A stretch of DNA of 64,000 bases from assembly GCA_018340375.1 (NCBI GenBank), contig JAFFJZ010000048.1:806001-870000 (forward strand). Direction: 5' to 3'. The DNA comes from Gonatopus flavifemur. Lineage: Eukaryota; Arthropoda; Insecta; Hymenoptera; Dryinidae. Below are positions 45,811 through 56,050 of the stretch, in pieces (the first letter of the stretch is position 1; each line of letters begins with the position of its first letter). Under the pieces are notes generated by a model. It had not been told where the DNA came from. It worked only from the letters and a program-made list of their open reading frames with translations, and ran no database searches. The position numbers and the translations under genes were made by a program.

Positions 45811-47970
45811 CAGGGACCGTTCTTTGACGTTTCATCCACGAGGGGACAAGAAAACGACATCGTACAAGTATTTTTAATCTACTTGATTACAAAGTAATAT
45901 ATATACACATTTGAAGTTGACATTATCGTATCTTTGAGAATGTATTTCTGGTAGATTAAGAATACTTAGTATCTTTGAGAAAAAGGAGATAATATCATTT
46001 TCACCTGGCGGTAGTAAAGCCTGAGAATGATATTATCGCGTTCATTCAACGTCACTTCGGTTCCAAAATTATCGCACAGAAAAATCAATGATTTCTGTTA
46101 CAGTTTATGAATTTTACGTTAATGTGACTTAGGAAGCCTTATTCTTCTAATTTTCTTTCTCTTATTCTTTTAATTGGGCAGCTGGATACTCGAGAATGAT
46201 TATAAATTAGTTGGTGATTTCTTTCTCTTCGGCTTGCGCGTGGCCGGTCGGGAGAGCAGGCAGAACGGGTTGAAAAGGTGTTTTGTATCATCATCAAATG
46301 TTATTGACCGAACGACCATGATTATTGCCTCGATATTTCATCGAGCATCAAATACGTATGTTTAAATCTCCCAGGAATGGAAATCGATGATTCAACGAAA
46401 AAAATACCCCGAAATGAATCGATTCGAATGGAAGAATTCGGTAGCACAAAGATAATACAATGCGATATAAAAAGACGAGGCTTCATTGTTATCCATAATA
46501 ACACAACATCTGGAGAAGAAGAATCGTGAATTGAATTTAACTTTCCGATCTTTTTCATCAAGTTTTATATATATTTTCGCGCTTTTGGTGTCCCATTAGG
46601 TGGAGACATTCGTGTCACGTAGCGTCGTCGTGTGTATGGGAACCGGGGACAATACTCATACTTTCGAGTTGGTATTACCCGGGCGCCTACACGATCGTGA
46701 TGACCAACGCATATTCATTGTTATGGTAAAATATGTGTACCATGGAGTTCCGCCTGTGAGCGTTGTACCCGACGTCGCGGTTAATCGTTCCGACAACTCG
46801 GTTTGTCTTGTTTCTTTCAAATTTTTCTTCATGCTTTCATACAAACACGTACTAGTACTTTGTATCACGTCGACGCGGGGGGTAGGGGCGAACGACCACC
46901 GACGCTTCTGACAAAATTCTTAATTCTTACAAAGGTAAATGTCCTATTCCTGAGAATCCTTGTTTATTTCTCTTCTTATCGAACCGATGCCCATGCTGTG
47001 AGTTGTATGGCTGTTTCTGCCCGTAGGAAATTTTTCCATTTCCATAAACTTTCCAAATTTCTATATGATTTTCCATGTTTTGAAGAAAAAGTAGGGTGAA
47101 GAATGGAGCAAATGTTGCATGGACAAGGAAAACTTTCCTCAGGGAGATTTTTTCAGTTTCTCAGAATTTTTCTGCAGAATTCAGATGAATTTTCGGAGGT
47201 TTTCAGGAAGATTGTTGCGTTTCAGGGAAGGTTGTCGTGATTTTATGGATACTACATTTTTGATGAGTAATACTCGATTGCAGATTGAATGTGATATGAC
47301 CCGCCTCTTAATTTCGCATTGTTCCCGACGTCGCTGAGGAAAAGGCACAGTCAAACGAGGATTCAAAAAAATTAAATAATTGACGTTTCCATACTTTTTT
47401 TGTAGAATTTTCTAAATTCATCTCTTTGAGAAGGATGCCGCAACTTTAAAAATTATATAGAAGAATGTTGTTTCCACTGATCATTCATCAGGAATCCCAT
47501 AGAAAAGTTTCACCTATTAATTCCATATACTTGCAAAATTTCCATGTTTCGAGGGAAAAATAGGGAAAAGAACAAGGAAATTTTGCGAAGACGAGGAAAA
47601 CCTTCTCAAGGGTCAATTTTTAGGTACTCATCGGAGCACGGAGTGCCTATTGCACCCTCTATCGTACGCTCTGACCGTATCTTCTAAAATATTTGAGTAA
47701 TCCAATTGGAAGTTGGATAGTTTTCCATTTCATGCAATACTGATTGATAATCCGTGGGGTTCTCTGTCTGTCTGTCTGTATTTGGAATAACTCTGGACCG
47801 AGTTGACCAAATTGGATGAAATTCATAGAGGACCTTCTTCAACCCCTTCCCCAAGGACTGTGTTGGTTTAATTGCGATCGGACAAATCTTTCTATTTTTT
47901 TTTTAAATCTTTTTCTGAAAAAAATCGATGATCTCGGGGAAAATTTTCTCCGCTGTATACTTATATATAC
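45811..47970. other. unique sequence with two repeat A copies
   Basis: 46130-46920 is CpG-richer, with open frames on both strands (46600-46911 plus, 46656-46868 minus) but no domain or consistent splice sites. Repeat A copies are at about 47025-47140 and 47505-47620. A TCTG microsatellite is at 47763-47779, followed by a phrase (GGAATAACTCTGGACCGAG) that looks like part of a dispersed repeat. Confidence 0.4.
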
Positions 47971-48534
47971 AGGGTGTCCCAAAATTCACGGACCGGCTTT
48001 CACAGGTATATTCTGCAGCCAGGATGCAATAATTTCCCGTTTGAAAACATTCTCTTCGACGCTTAGTTTTAGAGATATGAGCATTTTTAGATTTTTTTTC
48101 AAATCCTTCAAAAACACTGTATGCTACATACTTGAGCTTAAGACCATTCACTAAGTTGGAAAACGGCAGATTTGTGGGAAAAAAATTAAACTATTTTATC
48201 ATTGATAGTTCCGGAGCTAGAGCGATTTGAAGTTGCTGAATTCTGATTGGCTGAAAGCTAAAAAATTTCGAACCGCTCTAGCGCCGGAACTATCAATGAT
48301 AAAATAGTTTAATTTTTTTCTCACAGATTCGCCGTTTTCCAACTTAGCGAATGGTGTTAAGCTCAAGTATGTAGCATACAGTCTTTTTGAATGATTTGGA
48401 TTTGAAAAAAAAACTAAAAATGCTCATACCTCCAAAACTAAGGCTCGAAAAAATTTTTTCCAAACGGGAAATTATTGCATTTTGACTGCAGAATATACCT
48501 GTGAAATCCGGTCCGCGAATTCTGGGACACTCTG
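47971..48534. mobile_element. CAGGGTGTCCC palindromic MITE, 564 bp
   Basis: Ends CAGGGTGTCCCAAAATTCAC and rc(CGCGAATTCTGGGACACTCTG, last 20 read), with TA on both sides (47969-47970, 48535-48536). The arms are about 250 bp each and mostly pair. The centre is a short AGTTGCTGAATTCTG loop. No coding. The TA site and CAGGG ends suit a non-autonomous Tc1/mariner derivative. Confidence 0.88.
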
Positions 48535-48542
48535 TATATATA

Positions 48543-50573
48543 CAGGGTGGGGCATTTAAAGTGTCACGGGCGTTTTTTCCAAAAATAAAATGAGATACGA
48601 GAAAATTTTTCGGACAAAAATTGTAGGGTATCGAGGGGGACATCCGATGGTGGCCTTGGCTTTGACCTCAAATCTCATCTTCAAGGGCATTCTGAGGTCA
48701 ACTCTTGTTTTTTAAATAGCATCTCATATTTTTTACTGCAGATTTGGATTCTAGGTCAAAAACCAAGAAACTTTTGTCTGAACCATTTTCCTGAAATCCG
48801 CAAAGATGGCGCTCTAATCGATATTGTTCCATACTGAATCTGACATTAGAATAACTCGGAAACGAAGGGTCTTGGAGGAGAATGTTTCGGACAAAAGTTG
48901 TCTGATTCCAAGGGGGACCCCTTGAACTGAAACGGAGGTGATGGGGTATAACAGACAAAACACAACACATTTCAATCGTCTACATCACTTGGATAATTTT
49001 AATGCAGTAGATGCTCAAAATGATGGCCTTTGACTTCAATACACATTTCAAAACGTTTTACAAAAGATTGCTGAACTCGTGCTAAAATATCTTCATTGAT
49101 GCTCGCGCATGCATTGATGATTCGTTGACGCATATTCTCAGGTGTAGTCGGTGCTTGTTGATAAACTGTATCTTTTATGTATCCCCATAAAAAAAATCTG
49201 GAGAAGTAAGATCCGGAGAACGGGCAGGCCAATGAACTGGTCCACGACGTCCTATCCATCGTCCAGGATAATCTCTGTCCAATATTTCTCGAGCTGTGAC
49301 TGCATAATGGGATGGACAACCATCGTGTTGATACCACATATTCAATCGTTCCTGAATAGGTATGTCTTCAAGTAATGTTGGAAGTACTTGATCTAAGAAA
49401 TGTCTGTACTTCTCTCCATTTAGCGTATCTGCAATGAAGTACGGTCCAATTACTCGAGATCGAAAAATACCACACCAAACATTCACAGCCCATTGTCTTT
49501 GATGCTCTACTTGACGTAACCATCTTGGATTTTCTGTCGCCCAGTAATGCATATTATGTCGATTTACTTGACCATGATTGGTGAACGTCGACTCATCAGA
49601 AAATAATATGTTGATGAAGTTGTTATTGTGCATTTGCGCTAGACCCCATCGACAAAACTGTACACGATTTTCGAAATGATCACCGTGAAGGTCTTGATGC
49701 AAACAAATGTGATACGGATGGAATTTGTGACGTTTCAGTATTCGAAGAACACTTTTCCGAGAAATTCCCGAATGGAGTTCAATTTCACGAGAGCTCACGT
49801 GTGGATTATTGGCTACTGCAGCTAGTACATTAACTTCCGAATTTTCTCCGCCAACAGTTCTCATTCGATGTCGTTTTTCCCTTGTAACACTTCCCGTTTC
49901 TGAGGATAATTTTGTAATGCGTTGAAAATACCTAATGGATGGCGTTGTTCTTTCAGGAAATCGTTCTGCATACAAGTCATATGCTTGTCTGGGGTTCTTA
50001 TGCACTTCACCGTAAATGTAGATCATACCGATCTTTTCAGAAACCGTGTATCGGATATCCATGATTTTCAATTTGTCATAAACCAAGTAATAATCAAATG
50101 TAACTGACAAACTGACTTTCAAAATCGTGAATTTTCACTGAACCCTGTCGTTTGTTTACATCGCGTGAGCTCTGAATGGTGGTAATGTAGACGATTGAAA
50201 TGTGTTGTGTATTTACAACTTTTGTACGAAACATTCTTTTGCAAGACCCTTCGTTTTCGAGTTATTCGAATGTCAGATTCAAAATGGAACAATATCGATT
50301 AGAGCGCCATTTTTGCGGATTTCAGGAAAATGGTTCAGACAAAAGTTTCTTGGTTTTTGACCTAAAATCCAAATCTGCAGTAAAAAATATGAGATGCTAT
50401 TTAAAAAACAAGAGTTGATCTCAGAATGCCCTTGAAGATGAGATTTGAGGTCAAAGCCAAGGCCACCATCGGATGTCCCCCTCGGTACCCTACAACTTTT
50501 GTCCGAAAAATTTTCTCCTATCTCACTTTATTTTTGGAAAAAACGCCCGTGACACTTTAAATGCCCCACTCTG
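48543..50573 (-). mobile_element. DD41D mariner-like element, 2031 bp
   Basis: Ends CAGGGTGGGGCATTTAAAGT and CAGAGTGGGGCATTTAAAGT (read inward), with TA on both sides (48541-48542, 50574-50575). The terminal inverted repeats are unusually long, about 400 bp (48543-48990 against 50175-50573), with only scattered differences. The transposase runs right to left between them. The left end is separated from the 564-bp MITE only by TATATATA. Confidence 0.9.
48999..50062 (-). pseudogene. DD41D transposase with one frameshift
   Basis: Starts at MDIRYTVSEKIGMIYIYGEV (50062); an upstream in-frame Met at 50122 is possible. An N-terminal helix-turn-helix region (NPRQAYDLYAERFPERTTPS, then SSREIELHSGISRKSVLRIL) precedes the catalytic motifs LFSDESTFTNHG, MWYQHDGCPSHYA and RSPDLTSPDFF. 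From the Asp of QHDG to the Asp of SPDFF there are 41 residues, so this is DD41D, the spacing of rosa-type mariner-like elements. In insect proteomes similar proteins carry the DUF4817 label. A one-base slip in a T8 run (about 49187) shifts FFYGDT to FFLWGYIKD, after which the second frame runs to FEHLLH. Apart from that slip the 354-codon gene looks whole. The slip could be real or a homopolymer sequencing error. Confidence 0.88.
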
Positions 50574-50589
50574 TATATGTCATTTTCTG

Positions 50590-50784
50590 CGCAGTCTTTG
50601 AATATTCGTTATTTTGGCTTGAATCGATGAATTATTATGAAACATGGGTCCCAGGGGTTTTCGAGGGTGCTGAATCCGAATCTGGATTCAGAAAACCAAT
50701 TCAAAATGTTGGTTCCAATATGGCGGACGTGAATTTAGTCAATTTCGCATTTGTGCACAGATTTATATGAAACATGGGTCCCAG
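50590..50784. repeat. satellite of about 125 bp, left of the 50785 element
   Basis: Units contain ATATGAAACATGGGTCCCAG, GGGTTTTCGAGGGTGCTGAA and AATATGGCGGACGTGAATTT. The array resumes at 53345, so the 50785-53344 element was inserted into it. Confidence 0.75.
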
Positions 50785-53344
50785 TCCAAGCGATTTTGGT
50801 TTTACCGGAAGATGACCAAAGATTTTTGGTCAGTTTGCGACTTTTTCCGACCAAAACATAACCAAGGAGGTACCATCCGGGAAGGAAGAATTGTCCTCGG
50901 TTAGATTTCGGTAATTTTGTGGATTTACACCGCACAAACAAGATTAGCGGAATAAATCAGGTTGGATGAAATGAGGCTTGTTTTTGGATCGGATGAACGA
51001 GAAATACCACATATCTGAGAAATCGCGTTGGTAAAATTGCGGTCACTGTTACGACAAGAACTGGGGAAGTACTAGACGTTGAAAACTTTTCATTGGTGAG
51101 GGTTAGGTCAGTTTTTGGGAAGAGATAAATGAATGACCAGAGGAAGGAGGAATCAAATTGGTCGGTTTACGGTTGCTTTCTAGTGCAAGACCGAGAATTT
51201 ACCTAGTGTCGCATCCTACCCATTGGTTAACATTCGGTTAGTTTGTACTCCTGATACAGCCTTTCGACCAAAATACGAAAATGATTTCCATGGTCAATTC
51301 TCGGCTACTTTATGGTTGAAAACCAAGAACTCACCGAATATTGCGAATTCTCCGTCGATTAGTGTTTAGACAGTTTTTGGAACGAAATATCGGAATTATC
51401 ACAGAGGAAAAGGAAGGTTGTGGTTGTTTTTCGGTTGCTTTCCGGTTAAAAGCCAAGAACGTATCGAATATCTGCTGCTATTCATTGGTTAACATTCGGT
51501 TAGTTCTTGGACCTGATCCATCTTTTTGACCAAAATACGAGAATCATTTCCATGGTCAATTCTCGGTTGCTTCATGGTTGAAACCCAAGAAGTAACCGAA
51601 TATTGCGAATTCTCCATTGATTAGTGTTTGGACAGTTTTTTGAACAAAATAACGAAATTATCGCAAAGGAAAAGGAAGGATATGGTTGGTTTCCGGTGGC
51701 TTTCTGGTTGGAAACCAAGAACTTACCGCGTGTTGATGATGCTCCATTGGTTAGCATTTGGTAAGTTTTTGGAACGGGATGACGGAATTACCACGAAAAG
51801 CAAGAATCGATTCGGTCGGTTTTCGGTTACTTTCTGGTTGAAAGCAAGAAACTCACCGAATATCTGTTGCTATTCATTGGTTAACATTCGGTTAATTCTT
51901 GGACCTGATCCATCTTTTTGACCAAAATACGAGAATGATTTCCATGGTCTTTTATTGGTTGGTTTATGGTTGAAAGCCAAGAACTTACCGCATGTTGGGG
52001 ATGCTCCATTGGTTAGCATTTGGTTAATTTTTGGAACGAAATGACGAAAATACCACGGATGGGAGGAATCAATTTGGTATGTTTGCGGTTACTTTCTGTT
52101 TGAAAACCAAAAATTTACTTAAGGATACTGAGAGATTCTACAACAATTCTTATGATTTTAAACTCATTTATAACATATATGATATTCCGAAATGGTTTAC
52201 TTTCAAGTACTTGGTTTTGCATGAAATATTCGTATTTTGATCTTCATTCATCTTCAGAAAATTCTTCTCTTCAATATCAATTTGGTATGTTTGTGGTTAC
52301 TTTCTGGTTGAAAACCAAAAACTTACCGAATATGTGTTGCTAGTCATTGCTTGAAATTTGGTTAGTTCTTGGACCTGATCCATCTTTTTCATTAAAATAC
52401 GCGGATGGTTCCCATGGTGAATTCTCAGTTGGTTTCTGGTGGAAAACCAAGAACTAACCGGATGTTGAGAATGCTCGATTGGTTAACATTTGGTAAGTTT
52501 TTGGAACGAAATGACGAAATCTTCACGGATAGAAGGAATAGATTCGGTAGGTTTGCGGTCAGTTTCTGGTTGAAAACCAAAAACTCACCGAATATCTGTT
52601 GCTATTCATTGGTCCAAATTTGGTTAGTTCTCGGACCTGATCCATCCTTTTGCCCGAAATACGAGAATGATTCCAATGGTCAATTCTCGGTTGCTTTATG
52701 GTTGGGATCCAAGAACTAACCGAATGTTAATCAATGGGTAGCATGCGAGATTAAATAAGTCCTCAGTTTTGAACCAGGAAGTGACCGAAAACTGACCAAA
52801 TCGATCTCTCCTATCTATGGTAATTTCGCCATTCTATGACAAAAACTGCCCAAATGCCACATGGTTTTCAACCATAAAGCAACCGAGAATTGACCGTAGT
52901 AATCATTTTCGTATCTTGGTCAGAATGGTGGACCAGGTGTAAGAACTGACTGAATGTTAACCAAAGGGTAGCATGGAACATTCAGTAAGTTCTCAGTTTT
53001 CAACCAGAAAGTAACCCAAGCCGACCACATAGATTCCTCCTATCCGTGGTAATTTCGTCATTTCGTTCCGAAAACTAACCAAATGCTAACCAATGGAGCA
53101 TTCTTAACATTCGGTTAGTTCTTTGTTTTCAACCGGAAAGTAACCGAGAACCGGAACTCAACCAAAACTTAACACATCCAGATACAGGATGTTTGGGCAA
53201 CCGTTGGTTATTCTTTGGTCGGAAAAAGTCACGAACGCTACGGTTATTTTACCATCATATAACCAACTCACACCCAATGTATGACCAAACCAAAAGATGA
53301 CCAATTTCTTACGAAAATCTTTGGTAAAAACGAAATCGCTGTGG
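50785..53344. mobile_element. 2.56-kb fold-back element made of tandem repeats
   Basis: Ends read AAGCGATTTTGGTTTTACC at the left and, inverted, CAGCGATTTCGTTTTTACC at the right. The left 1.9 kb is a direct array of units of about 260 bp (half-units about 130) rich in CGGTTAGTTCTTGG, CAAGAACTAACCG, GGTTGAAAACCAAGAA and ATGGTCAATTCTCGGTTGC. From about 52735 to the right end the same words run in the opposite direction. Long inverted ends composed of tandem repeats recall Drosophila Foldback elements. AG flanks both sides, a possible 2-bp duplication. No coding. Open frames at 51341-52719 merely read through the array. Confidence 0.8.
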
Positions 53345-53640
53345 AGGGGTTTTCGAGAGTGAAGAATTCAAGTCTGATGTTACAAAACGAATTCAAGATG
53401 GTGGATCCAACTACGGGGACATGAATTTGGTCGTTTTGGCATTTATGGATGGATTCTTATGAAACATGGCTTCTAGGGGTTTTCAATGGTGCTGAATTCG
53501 AATCTGGGGTCAAATCCCGGATTCAAGATAGCGGATCCAAGATGGCGAACGTGAATTTAGTCAATTTTGCATCTGTCAACAGATTTATATGAAACATGGG
53601 TTCTGGGGGTTTTGGAGGATGAGGAATTCCAATCTGACGT
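53345..53640. repeat. satellite of about 125 bp, right of the 50785 element
   Basis: Three diverged units with GGGGTTTTCGAGAGTG, CAAGATGGCGAACGTGAATT and ATATGAAACATGGGTTCTGG. The joined left and right edges restore GGGTCCCAGGGGTTTTCG, as seen at 50648. Confidence 0.75.
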
Positions 53641-53964
53641 CCATAAACTCAACTTCATATCAACGCCAGATCGAGTTTAGATTTTTATGAAGATTTATAT
53701 TTCCACACAGTAAAATAGTTCCCCGTAAGGATTATATGTCCGTTCTCCAATTCACACAGCAAAAATTTCTGTAATGAAATTCAAAAGTTCATGGATTTTC
53801 AGAAAAATTTCTTACTCAGTAAATATTGTATTGAACATGATAAATTACTGTGGAGTTTCCTAAAATGAGATGAAAATACCATCATTTTTCTTGTTAATTC
53901 TAATCTGCACAGAAAGAATATTATATTAGAGAGTACCATATTTATATTGTACTTTTGGGATATA

Positions 53965-55259
53965 CGAGGGTGGATTGATAAGTTTCCGGCCTGACCAAGA
54001 AAAACAACGTTTTTAAGAATTTTTTTTTTTTTTATTTCTCAACATAATCTCCTCCAAGGCTGATACATTTCTCATAGCGGTGTTCTAGTCTAGTAATGCC
54101 ATCTCTATAGACTGATTCGTCAAGCTCCTCAAAATACCCATTTACAGCTTCGATTACTTCTTCATTGTCCGCAAATCTCTTACCGCCAAGCCATTTTTTG
54201 AGGTTAGGAAACAGATAATAGTCACTCGGGGCTAGGTCTGGAGAGTAGGGAGGGTGCGGCATTAATTCAAACTTCAGATCGTTGATTTTAGCCATCGCAA
54301 CGATTGACGTGTGCGCTGGTGCGTTATCGTGATGAAACAAGATTTTTTTCTTCGCCAGATGAGGTCGTTTAATTTTCACTTCGTGGCTCAAACGTTGCAA
54401 TAAGTCTGCGTAGTATTGACCAGTGATAGTTTTACCCTTTTCAAGGTAATCAATGTATATAATACCTCTTGCATCCCAAAAAACAGTAGCCATAACCTTG
54501 TTCGCCGAAAAAATTGTTTTTGCCTTCTTTGGAGTGGGTTCCCCTGGTCCAATCCGCTGTTTAGACTTTTCTTTGGTTTCAGGAGTGTAGTGGTGGACCC
54601 AAGTTTCGTCAACGGTTACGAATCGACGCAAAAATTCGCTTGGATTACGCTTATACAACGCCAAATTGGCGGTAGAAATGTTCTTTCGAATCAATTTTTG
54701 GTCGACTGTTAGCAAACGCGGCACCCATCTTGCACAGAGCTTTTCCATATACAAATGTTGGTGCAAAATATTTTGTACACGTTCATATGACATCTTACAG
54801 GTCTCAGCTATCTCACGAACTTTTAATCTGCGATCTTTCAGCACTATTTGATGGATTTTTTCGATCATATCTGGAGTTGTGACCTCAATGGGGCGTCCTG
54901 AGCGAGGCTCATCAGAGGTGCTCACACGACCCTTTTTAAACTCGGAAACCCACTGCTTAACGGTTGAATATGATGGGGAGGATGTCCCCAGTGTTGAGTC
55001 CATCTCTTCTTTAATTTCCTTCGGCGTTAACCCCTTCAAATAAAAGTATTTGATGACAGCACGATTTTCCAGCTTTTCCATTTTTACGAAAAACACAGAG
55101 GCGTCTTGGTCAGCGTGCTCTCAAAACTAAACTAACATGGCGATCGGACTGAAACTATAGCTACAAGCTATCTAAGGATGGTACTATAGAACGCCACCTC
55201 AAGGTAGGCCTAGTGGCGCCATCTCTTGGTCAGGCCGGAAACTTATCAATCCACCCTCG
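53965..55259 (-). mobile_element. mariner element D, complete, 1295 bp
   Basis: The terminal repeats are perfectly inverted over 36 bases, starting CGAGGGTGGATTGATAAGTT and continuing TCCGGCCTGACCAAGA. TA lies on each side (53963-53964, 55260-55261). It encodes one uninterrupted transposase. Length and layout are those of a full mariner. Confidence 0.95.
54032..55081 (-). CDS. mariner D transposase, intact DD34D
   Basis: A single 349-residue frame from MEKLENRAVIKYF (55081) to GGDYVEK. An upstream in-frame Met (55096) is less likely, since relatives start at MEK. Domains in order: helix-turn-helix 1 (about residues 12-55, ending VKQWVSEFKKG), GRP linker (SGRPIEV), helix-turn-helix 2 (about 85-110, VREIAETCKMSYERVQNIL), WVPRLLT, FLRRFVTVDETWVHHY (first Asp), ATVFWDARGIIYIDYLEKG, LFHHDNAPAHTS (second Asp), YSPDLAPSDYYLFPNLKKWL (third Asp, 34 residues after the second). 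The length is normal for mariner (about 345). No stop or frameshift is present, so it could be active. It is related to, but distinct from, mariner A. Confidence 0.95.
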   Translation of the reverse strand: MEKLENRAVIKYFYLKGLTPKEIKEEMDSTLGTSSPSYSTVKQWVSEFKKGRVSTSDEPRSGRPIEVTTPDMIEKIHQIVLKDRRLKVREIAETCKMSYERVQNILHQHLYMEKLCARWVPRLLTVDQKLIRKNISTANLALYKRNPSEFLRRFVTVDETWVHHYTPETKEKSKQRIGPGEPTPKKAKTIFSANKVMATVFWDARGIIYIDYLEKGKTITGQYYADLLQRLSHEVKIKRPHLAKKKILFHHDNAPAHTSIVAMAKINDLKFELMPHPPYSPDLAPSDYYLFPNLKKWLGGKRFADNEEVIEAVNGYFEELDESVYRDGITRLEHRYEKCISLGGDYVEK

Positions 55260-55542
55260 TATTTGATTATGTCGTTATGAACCACAAGTATATGAGAGTT
55301 CACCATACTCTCTCGCGGAGAGAAGAATAAATATGTTGGAATTTGGAATAAATATGATTCTGAGCCTCATAATAAAGTATATCCCAAGAGTACCATACGA
55401 ATATAGTAATCTTTAATATAAAACTTTTCTCCGTGTGGTCGTGGATAGTGGTCCAACACATTAATTTCAACTGTATTTCTCTCCCCATACATGATAAAGA
55501 AGTTGATTTGAGTGAAACTCACAGAATTCTGCTGTCATCCTT

Positions 55543-55794
55543 CACTGAGAGAAAGGTACCTAGTTGGGACAACTAAATTTTAGTTACTGCAGCCAGATTT
55601 TTATTTACGCTAGCTAGACTCGAGTTGGGGTAAATAAAAGGCTAGCTTTCTGAATTATGAATAAAATGGTTTATTCAATGGGAATAAAAAATATAGTTGT
55701 GAGAAATAAAATTTAGTTGGCATAACTGAATTTTTATTTACAGTGACTATATTTACTAGCTGTCGAATATTTGAATAGACCCTTTCTCTCAGTG
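55543..55794. mobile_element. CACTGAGAGAAAGG element tiled by CTAGTTGC, copy 2 (252 bp)
   Basis: Inverse orientation of the 43815 copy. Ends CACTGAGAGAAAGGTACC and rc(GACCCTTTCTCTCAGTG), with TT on both sides (55541-55542, 55795-55796). It aligns with copy 1 end to end. Confidence 0.9.
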
Positions 55795-55839
55795 TTGGAG
55801 TGATTTTTCCATCACGTTCTCGTGAGAATTTCTAATGAA

Positions 55840-56050
55840 TAGTAGTTCCCGTAGAAGAGTTTTCCTTGTCCATTTCCACAGACTTGTCAAATTTTCGTAG
55901 TTTTTTTTCCCATGTTTTGAGGGGAAAAAATCAGGAAAATCCATGATAAATGAAAAATATAGGCAAATTCTGCCCGTCTGAAGGAATGAACAGAGGGTCT
56001 TCGCAACGGGAAGTTTGAGTGGAAACTTCTTAATGTTCTCTTTCATAATA
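55840..56050. repeat. dispersed repeat A copy
   Basis: TTCCCGTAGAAGAGTTTTCC, CATTTCCACAGACTTGTCAA and TTTTCCCATGTTTTGAGG. Confidence 0.65.

Larger units (their letters stand above)
53908..55435. mobile_element. CAC-type fold-back host element, split by mariner D
   Basis: Ends CACAGAAAGAATATTATATT and CACGGAGAAAAGTTTTATAT (read inward), with TG on both sides (53906-53907, 55436-55437). The arms pair (GTACCATATTTATATTGTAC against ATATTCGTATGGTACTCTT). Without mariner D and its TA it is about 231 bp. Confidence 0.8.

Noticed and set aside
46600..46911. 103-codon plus-strand frame in a CpG-rich patch
   Set aside because: The opposite strand is also open and neither has a domain. I could not find consistent splice sites.
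51341..52719. Repeated 62-104-codon frames that look like paralogous small proteins
   Set aside because: They are read-throughs of the tandem array in the 50785 element and recur with its period.
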